Of a stretch of DNA of 35,928 nucleotides, positions 31,838-35,928 are shown in pieces. Source of the DNA: Filifactor villosus (GTDB lineage Bacteria; Bacillota; Clostridia; Peptostreptococcales; Filifactoraceae); contig NZ_JBHSHL010000055.1 in assembly GCF_042652965.1 (NCBI RefSeq), positions 1 through 35,928 of the forward strand, read 5' to 3'. Within the stretch, counting starts at the first letter, position 1. Each line of letters begins with the position of its first letter. The notes under the pieces are model-generated. The model searched no databases and was not told the DNA's origin. It saw nothing but the letters and a program-made list of their open reading frames with translations. The position numbers and the translations under genes are program-made.

Positions 31838-31870
31838 GAAAGAAGTATACAAACGAAGGGAGAGTCTTCT

Positions 31871-32338
31871 ATGATCGGAGAGGCACTGAATGCAGTGTAT
31901 TCAAAATTTAAATTAAATTTCTACCGGAGGGTGTTTCAGACCTTCGAAAACAGAGAAGCCAGCCTGACTACGATAGAAACCTTTTTCGTCGAGCTTATCT
32001 ATGCACTCAACGGGCCTACGGTCAATGAGCTCTCCCGCTTTACGGGGATGTCTCAACCGAATGTGGCCTATAAGATCACCAATCTGGAAAAAAAGGGCTA
32101 TGTCAAGAGGATCCGCTCCAAGGAAGATAAGAGGGAGGTCCATCTGGAGGTCACGGAAAAATTCCAAAAATACTACGGGATCAACTACGAGTACCTCCAA
32201 ATCGTATCTCAAAGAATCATGGATCGTTTTCCACAGGAAGATGTCGAGAAACTCAAGGAAATGCTTGAGATTGTCTCCGATGAACTGATGGAAGAGGTCA
32301 CTGCCCGTTTGGAGAGAAAGCCGAAGCTCAGCATATAG
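31871..32338 (+). CDS. MarR family transcriptional regulator (FabT-like by context)
   Basis: A 155-residue winged-helix regulator. The DNA-binding part is ALNGPTVNELSRFTGMSQPNVAYKITNLEKKGYVKRIRSKEDKREVHLEVTEK (about residues 36-92), with the wing RSKEDKRE typical of MarR. Long terminal helices for dimerisation flank it. FabT, which represses fatty acid genes in Streptococcus and Lactococcus with acyl-ACP as corepressor, belongs to this family and lies beside fab genes. Here the gene follows fabZ after a repeat-filled gap, so the FabT role is inferred from position. AAGGGAG ribosome binding site 8-9 bases upstream; the frame is open further upstream without a better start. Confidence 0.85.
   Translation: MIGEALNAVYSKFKLNFYRRVFQTFENREASLTTIETFFVELIYALNGPTVNELSRFTGMSQPNVAYKITNLEKKGYVKRIRSKEDKREVHLEVTEKFQKYYGINYEYLQIVSQRIMDRFPQEDVEKLKEMLEIVSDELMEEVTARLERKPKLSI
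31904..31920. promoter_or_regulatory. Candidate regulator site inside the start of marR
   Basis: Perfect palindrome AAATTTAA-A-TTAAATTT in codons 12-17 of marR, about 70 bases after its -10 box. The half site AATTTA..TAAATT matches that of the palindrome at the acpP promoter with spacing one base longer. It could serve self-repression. The codons encode Lys/Phe/Leu/Asn, which favour such AT-rich sequence, so chance is possible. Confidence 0.35.
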
Positions 32339-32592
32339 GAAGACACCGCATAATTCGAAAAATCAGCATAAAAAAACTCTTCCTTTGAGTTGTGGATATA
32401 AACAATCTGCGCCCCATAGAAGATAAACCGATTTTTCGTGAGTTCAAAAACAGATATATCCATACTTCTATTGGAGAATAGTATAAAACCGATGTTATAT
32501 CAAGGATGAAATTTTTAAAAATATTGATATGACAGACCTTTGTATTCTATAAAACCGGAGGAAAATCAGAAACTTGCCTTTGTGCAGTGTTT
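32338..32592. repeat. R3 repeat interrupted by an R2 element
   Basis: The first part (32338-32369) and the second part (about 32490-32592) correspond to the two halves of the uninterrupted R3 copy at 25818-25956. Shared words include ATAATTCGAAAAATC, TTGATATGACA and GAAACTTGCCTTTGTG. The 115 bases between them are an R2 repeat. Confidence 0.45.
32370..32484 (-). repeat. R2 repeat, near full length
   Basis: Read on the minus strand: ATACTATTCTCCAATAGAAG, then TATGGATATATCTGTTTTTG, ACGAAAAATCGGTTTATC, TTCTATGGGGCGCAGATTG and TATATCCACAACTCAAAGGA. It matches the copy at 20349-20462 except for scattered changes and a worn right end. Both inverted-arm pairs are kept, including one change (TATATCC for TATGTCC) that improves pairing. 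Confidence 0.75.
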
Positions 32593-33398
32593 CCATAGGC
32601 CAATGAGCCGTAGGGACTTGATGCTGTCATCCATTGCATTGTTGATAGGAGTGAAAGACAAAAGAATCCTATTCTTCAACGTCTGATCGGCTGTTATTGG
32701 TCGCATTGTTGATAGGAACTGTTTGTACTCCGTAGGAGATCTGTATCCGTTCAAACGTTGGTATCGATGTCTTCTCTGTTTTATCGGGGATGGGACGGAT
32801 TTTTATGTTTAAAGATGCGGATAACCAAGCTCCTATCGAAAACAGTATAAAAACTCTTCGCGGTGGCGGGCGTGATGGAATTAAGCAGAACACTTAATCA
32901 CTATTTGAGGGAAAGATGTTTTGCTCAATTCTTTTTTATTGTTTGAAAGAAGTGATTTATGATGAAAGGATTGAGAAGGCTAAATGACAGACAAAAAGAA
33001 ACCTGTTCAAAACCAATGAATTCCATAATACTATTCTCCGTTTGAAATGCCGGATATACAGAATATGCAATTACCGAAAAACAATTTGGATGATCCTATG
33101 CTCTCAAAGCATTCAAGTCGTCAATTCTAATGAATTTTAGTATGAAACAAAGTTTGCAAAACCGAATTCGAGAAACCTTAGATGGAGTTTAGTCAATTTA
33201 CATGCTATAGTAAAAAAAGATTTGGATAATATGCCGGTGGTAGGGTATGTAGCAGAATTATCGGAATGTATTTTTGAAAAGATCGGGATATGACTGAAAC
33301 CTATGACTCCCTGTGTTTATCATGTTTCGGATGGGATTTATGATTAAAGAATTCAACGATTCTTCATTTAGTGTGATGATGGAAGGAGGAGATATACT
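32593..33398. other. Gene-free repeat region before the accessory genes
   Basis: About 800 bases with no gene I can support. The 15-base word GCATTGTTGATAGGA occurs twice (32636-32650 and 32704-32718), and a worn repeat end (CCTATCGAAAACAGTAT) is at 32832-32848. Weak open frames on the minus strand (32566-32893) hint at a decayed mobile gene but match nothing I recognise. A full R1 copy lies at 33028-33143. Confidence 0.45.
33028..33143 (+). repeat. R1 repeat, full length (116 bp), reference copy
   Basis: ATACTATTCTCCGTTTGAAA, then GCCGGATATACAGAATATGC, core ATTACCGAAAAACAATTTGG, TCAAGTCGTCAATTCTAATG and terminal TTTTAGTAT. Used here as reference because both ends and the core are present. 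The copies at 15203-15313 and 25648-25754 match it along their length in the opposite orientation. Confidence 0.75.
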
Positions 33399-34067
33399 AT
33401 GAATGAAAAACCGAGAGAAATTTTTTTGAGGGGTTGTAATGAGATAGCAACTCCTTTGCTTTCACAAGGATTTAAGGCAAAGCAAAAAGGGCAAACCATA
33501 TCAAAAAAAGCGAGTAAGGATATCACGTTAGAGATTTATTTCCAATCCTTACATCGAAACACTGAAAATAATATAACCATAATTCCGCATATCAATGTGT
33601 TTTCGAAGGCGGTAAAAGAGTTTGATATCAAGGCATACCATAATGAGTATTGCAGCGGAAGAATCTACGGGAATCAGCTTTGCTATATTTTAGGTAAAGA
33701 ATACAAAACTTGGGATTTGGCAAAAACTAATTTTCCCTATACGGTTTCACAATTACAAAATGCGATTGCATACAGCGTCTTACCTATATTTGAAGTGTTT
33801 TACCGCTCTCCCTATGAGATCATGCAGTATTCCCTCGAAGGGAAATTGGATATTTCACTATCTTATTTTCTGGTCTTCGGAGATGAGGAGTTGGCCAATT
33901 TGGCATTACAAAAGAAAATCGAAAAGAGTTTCAATACGGGTCGCATGGTCGAGTTTTTTAACCGCTTATCACAGATGAATCAGAAGGATATCGATCCGAA
34001 TTACAATGAGTTTGTAGGTGCAGGTTGGATGAAAATGGCATATTTGCAAGGGCTTAGATTGAAATGA
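33399..34067 (+). CDS. Hypothetical protein, 222 residues
   Basis: I do not recognise a firm family. It has no signal peptide or membrane segment and looks cytosolic. The start (EIATPLLSQGFKAKQKGQTISKK followed by alternating charged/hydrophobic strands ITLEIYFQSLH...NNITIIPHINVF) recalls the beta-sheet layout of DUF4304-like proteins, often linked to toxin immunity, but this is weak. The C-terminal third is helical (GDEELANLALQKKIEKSFN, then FFNRLSQMNQ). Very good ribosome binding site (AAGGAGGAG). Its AT-rich codons differ from the fab and ATPase genes, suggesting acquired DNA. Confidence 0.75.
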   Translation: MNEKPREIFLRGCNEIATPLLSQGFKAKQKGQTISKKASKDITLEIYFQSLHRNTENNITIIPHINVFSKAVKEFDIKAYHNEYCSGRIYGNQLCYILGKEYKTWDLAKTNFPYTVSQLQNAIAYSVLPIFEVFYRSPYEIMQYSLEGKLDISLSYFLVFGDEELANLALQKKIEKSFNTGRMVEFFNRLSQMNQKDIDPNYNEFVGAGWMKMAYLQGLRLK

Positions 34068-34146
34068 CAGAAAAGTTTTTGGGTGAGAGGTGAATATAGC
34101 ACTTAATCGATTGGTGATGAAATACTGATGCAAAAGAGGTTGTGAT

Positions 34147-34356
34147 ATGGCATTAGAATATTGTCCGTTATGGATACAGCTTGCTCAGAAAGATTTGAAG
34201 AAAAGAGAGGTCAATGGCAGGGCTTACAACCAAGGTTATGGCTCGGACAGGAAAGAATAAGCCGATTACGTTCAAAACCCTTGAGAGAATATACAAATCA
34301 CTCGAATGTACACTCCTATTGATGATTATGGAAAGGAAGGAGATGAACAGAATTGA
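34147..34356 (+). pseudogene. Frameshifted small HTH (XRE/YozG-like) regulator
   Basis: The first frame from ATG 34147 reads MALEYCPLWIQLAQKDLKKREV and then leaves the family pattern, stopping at 34260. A second frame from about 34214 continues it as MAGLTTKVMARTGKNKPITF followed by KTLERIYKSLEC. A third frame from 34312 completes it with TPIDDYGKEGDEQN and a stop at 34356. Together they form the usual layout of small Cro/CI-type regulators (PLW..L..K, a turn helix with AGLTT..MARLGKN, then LE.I...L.C...D). Two frameshifts in about 70 residues make a functional product unlikely. They could also be sequencing errors. Confidence 0.65.
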
Positions 34357-34490
34357 GTTGAAAGACAAAAGTGCAATAAGGAATTTATGATAAAATAAAT
34401 AGTATAGTTGCTTATTCAAGGACTATATTATGAGGATATAAATCAGAATTTGTCAAGGAGATCAGCCGCTTTGAAAATGAGGAACGATAA

Positions 34491-34952
34491 ATGAAAATGA
34501 CTGTCAAAAAAAAATCCGTTTTTACAGCGAAGCAAAGCAATGTTTTTGCGCTACTTCAAAGATTTGATACACTTGCATATATTGCCAAGCCCTATGCAAC
34601 ATTCAAAAGCCCTGATGGACAAACAGAATTGGTTTGGGAAGTTGGCAGAAGTTTCTCTTTCGATTTTAAGGTGTTTAGCTTTATTACGCTAGGTGTTCAT
34701 GTTATCAATGTCAAAGAATTCAACTCGGACAACATCTATACAAATGAGAGCAATCCTTTTTGCCCTGTATGGAATCATCGAATTATTCTTAAAGAAACTG
34801 CTGACGGAAAAACTGAATACACCGACGAGGTAGAAATCGGAGCAGGATGGAAAACACCATTTATATATTTGTGGGCAAAAGCATTTTACTCGCACAGACA
34901 AAAGATGTGGATAAAGCTACTTAATAAGCAATCGGAAGAGAAAGTGCATTAA
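34491..34952 (+). CDS. SRPBCC-like (START/Bet v1 fold) protein
   Basis: A 153-residue soluble protein. The pattern of an N-terminal helix after a strand (VFTAKQSNVFALLQRFDTLAYI), a run of strands (TELVWEVGRSFSFDFKVFSF, then IILKETADGKTEYTDEVEIG) and a long C-terminal helix (TPFIYLWAKAFYSHRQKMW) fits the SRPBCC ligand-pocket fold. Family-level call only; no ligand can be named. AT-rich codons as in its neighbours. It is 29 bases before the C39-like gene and probably cotranscribed with it. Confidence 0.7.
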   Translation: MKMTVKKKSVFTAKQSNVFALLQRFDTLAYIAKPYATFKSPDGQTELVWEVGRSFSFDFKVFSFITLGVHVINVKEFNSDNIYTNESNPFCPVWNHRIILKETADGKTEYTDEVEIGAGWKTPFIYLWAKAFYSHRQKMWIKLLNKQSEEKVH

Positions 34953-34981
34953 CCAAATTAGAATTTGCGGAGGATAAAGGG

Positions 34982-35662
34982 GTGCAGAAAAATAATAGAA
35001 AAATAGTATTGATTGCTATCTTGTTATTTACTATCATTCTGATTTTTATTGTCGGAATAGCTTTTACAGTGTTGGCAGTAAAAACAAATAGAATCAAAGA
35101 TGACTATTCTGTTGCTATAAATAGTGAAAAGTATCAGACACCGGTTTTTGTTGACGGTATAGAGGTTATAAATCAAGATGTTTCTTGTGGATATGCTGTA
35201 ATTGAAATGTTTTCTGCGTGGAATGGCGGAAAAGTTACGGAAGAAGATCTTTATGAAAAATATGGAACAGTCGTGACTTCCACAGGGAAAGCTTTTTGTG
35301 ATGAGTTTAACTATCAGTTCCCTGAATTTCAGACAACAATGTACAAATACCTTACCAATAGTGAGTTGATTGACAAAGTATATGATTGTTTAGCAGATGG
35401 TGTTCCCGTCCCATTTGAATGGGCAGCAAAACATGGTGACGAATGGACATTGCATTATTCGCTGATAGTTGGAATAGACATAAGAAATGACAGCGTTATA
35501 ATCGCAAATCCATACGGATATATTGAAACAATTTCCTTAAATGAATTTGTAAATAGAACAAGTTTTAACTCGTTTGAAAATATGCCTTTGTTTTATAACT
35601 TCGGATTTGCATTCGGTATTTTTGAAAAGAACACAGTTTTTATTCCAACAAGGGTACAATAA
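34982..35662 (+). CDS. Membrane-anchored C39-like cysteine peptidase family protein
   Basis: A 226-residue protein with one N-terminal membrane helix (about 8-33, IVLIAILLFTIILIFIVGIAF) and an outside domain. The domain has the papain-like C39 layout: Cys69 in NQDVSCGYAVIEM, EEDLYEKYGT, and His158 in EWTLHYSLIVGID followed by ANPYGYIETISLNEF. The third catalytic position, usually Asp in a NDPYG-type motif, is Asn176 here, so activity may be changed. It has no ABC transporter domain and is not a bacteriocin exporter. GTG start with GGAGG about 13 bases upstream. Role unknown; similar proteins occur in accessory regions of Bacillota. Confidence 0.75.
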   Translation: MQKNNRKIVLIAILLFTIILIFIVGIAFTVLAVKTNRIKDDYSVAINSEKYQTPVFVDGIEVINQDVSCGYAVIEMFSAWNGGKVTEEDLYEKYGTVVTSTGKAFCDEFNYQFPEFQTTMYKYLTNSELIDKVYDCLADGVPVPFEWAAKHGDEWTLHYSLIVGIDIRNDSVIIANPYGYIETISLNEFVNRTSFNSFENMPLFYNFGFAFGIFEKNTVFIPTRVQ

Positions 35663-35702
35663 ATCCCGGTTTGTCCAAGTAAAACAATGAAATAAAGTCA
35701 CT

Positions 35703-35740
35703 AAAAGGAAGAAAAAGAAAATATCCGAACCTTCCTTTTT
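35703..35740 (+). terminator. Candidate terminator after the C39-like gene
   Basis: AAAAGGAAG (35703-35711) pairs with CTTCCTTTT (35731-35739) around a 19-base AT-rich loop and ends in TTTTT. The loop is large for an ideal terminator, but the position 40 bases after the stop codon fits. Confidence 0.55.
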
Positions 35741-35777
35741 TGTTGACAAAAATTTAAAAATTTGGAAAGGAGAATTT

Positions 35778-35873
35778 GTGGAAGGATTGACAATTAGAGA
35801 TAAAAAGGCGTTAACACAAAGAGAAAGATTGGAAAGACCACTTATGATACTACTATTCTTCCTGAGTTTCTGA
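35778..35873 (+). CDS. Possible small protein, 31 residues
   Basis: GTG start with a strong AAAGGAG site 7 bases upstream, coding for a charged first half (LTIRDKKALTQRERLERP) and a hydrophobic end (LMILLFFLSF). It could be a single-pass small membrane protein or the truncated start of a larger membrane protein. The last codons overlap an ATACTACTATTCTTCC word similar to repeat ends, so the frame may have been cut by an insertion. Weak evidence. Confidence 0.25.
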   Translation: MEGLTIRDKKALTQRERLERPLMILLFFLSF

Positions 35874-35898
35874 GTTAAATGAGAAAAAACAAGCAAAA

Positions 35899-35928
35899 AA
35901 AGTTGGAATTTCAAACAAAATTTCAACT
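35899..35928 (+). other. Hairpin cut by the window end
   Basis: AGTTGGAATTT pairs with AAATTTCAACT (one G-U) around CAAACA at the last bases of the window. An A run precedes it. If a T run follows beyond the window, it is a terminator. Confidence 0.4.

Noticed and set aside
32566..32893. Possible transposase fragment on the minus strand
   Set aside because: Short frames with words such as RSPTEYKQF and repeated INNA hinted at a decayed transposase, but no catalytic DDE motif or terminal repeats could be found.

Overview
The window looks like a chromosomal segment of a low-to-mid GC anaerobic member of the Bacillota, probably Clostridia or Tissierellia. The evidence is a V/A-type ATPase operon, a FabK-type (not FabI-type) fatty-acid operon with a MarR regulator, a long-form HPF, DegV, strong AGGAGG ribosome binding sites and frequent ATGA/TAATG stop-start overlaps. 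No species call is possible from the sequence alone.

Layout. 1-918: the 3' end of a 23S rRNA, a 5S rRNA, five tRNAs (Glu, Val, Tyr, Gly, Arg) and a terminator. 919-5060: a secreted protein with a SipW-type signal peptide, a convergent degV, and a TetR-family regulator with a clear self-overlapping operator. 5032-14497: a nine-gene V/A-ATPase operon in the order G-C-I-K-F-E-A-B-D, interrupted by a 695-base gene-free gap between I and K. 14545-15203: hpf, with a perfect inverted repeat at its predicted transcription start. 15339-17887: a two-gene carotenoid operon (phytoene/dehydrosqualene desaturase and synthase). 18040-19957: a polyprenyl-phosphate sugar transferase and a GNAT acetyltransferase. 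20702-32338: the type II fatty acid synthesis locus, acpP-accB-accC-accD-accA-fabH, then a repeat-filled gap, then fabK-(FabK-like flavoprotein)-fabD-fabG-fabF-fabZ, then a FabT-like marR. 32339-35928: an AT-richer accessory tail with degenerate repeats, three orphan proteins (unknown, SRPBCC-like, membrane-anchored C39-like) and a frameshifted HTH pseudogene.

How it fits together. The fatty acid locus carries what is needed to make malonyl-CoA, load and elongate acyl-ACP; the MarR protein at its end and AT-rich palindromes at the acpP promoter and inside marR suggest a FabT-like feedback circuit (inference). The ATPase operon encodes a complete rotary ion pump. The carotenoid pair would make a C30 or C40 polyene for the membrane.

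The least expected content lies between the genes. Two families of short (about 107-116 bp) elements, here called R1 and R2, have different interiors but the same outer ends (ATACTATTCTCC... and ...ATAGTAT). They occur as full or partial copies in most of the longer intergenic gaps, including the gap that splits the fatty acid operon. R2 carries two pairs of inverted arms in interleaved (pseudoknot-like) order, and one R2 copy appears to sit inside a copy of a third repeat, R3. These look like non-autonomous mobile elements; no transposase is present in the window.
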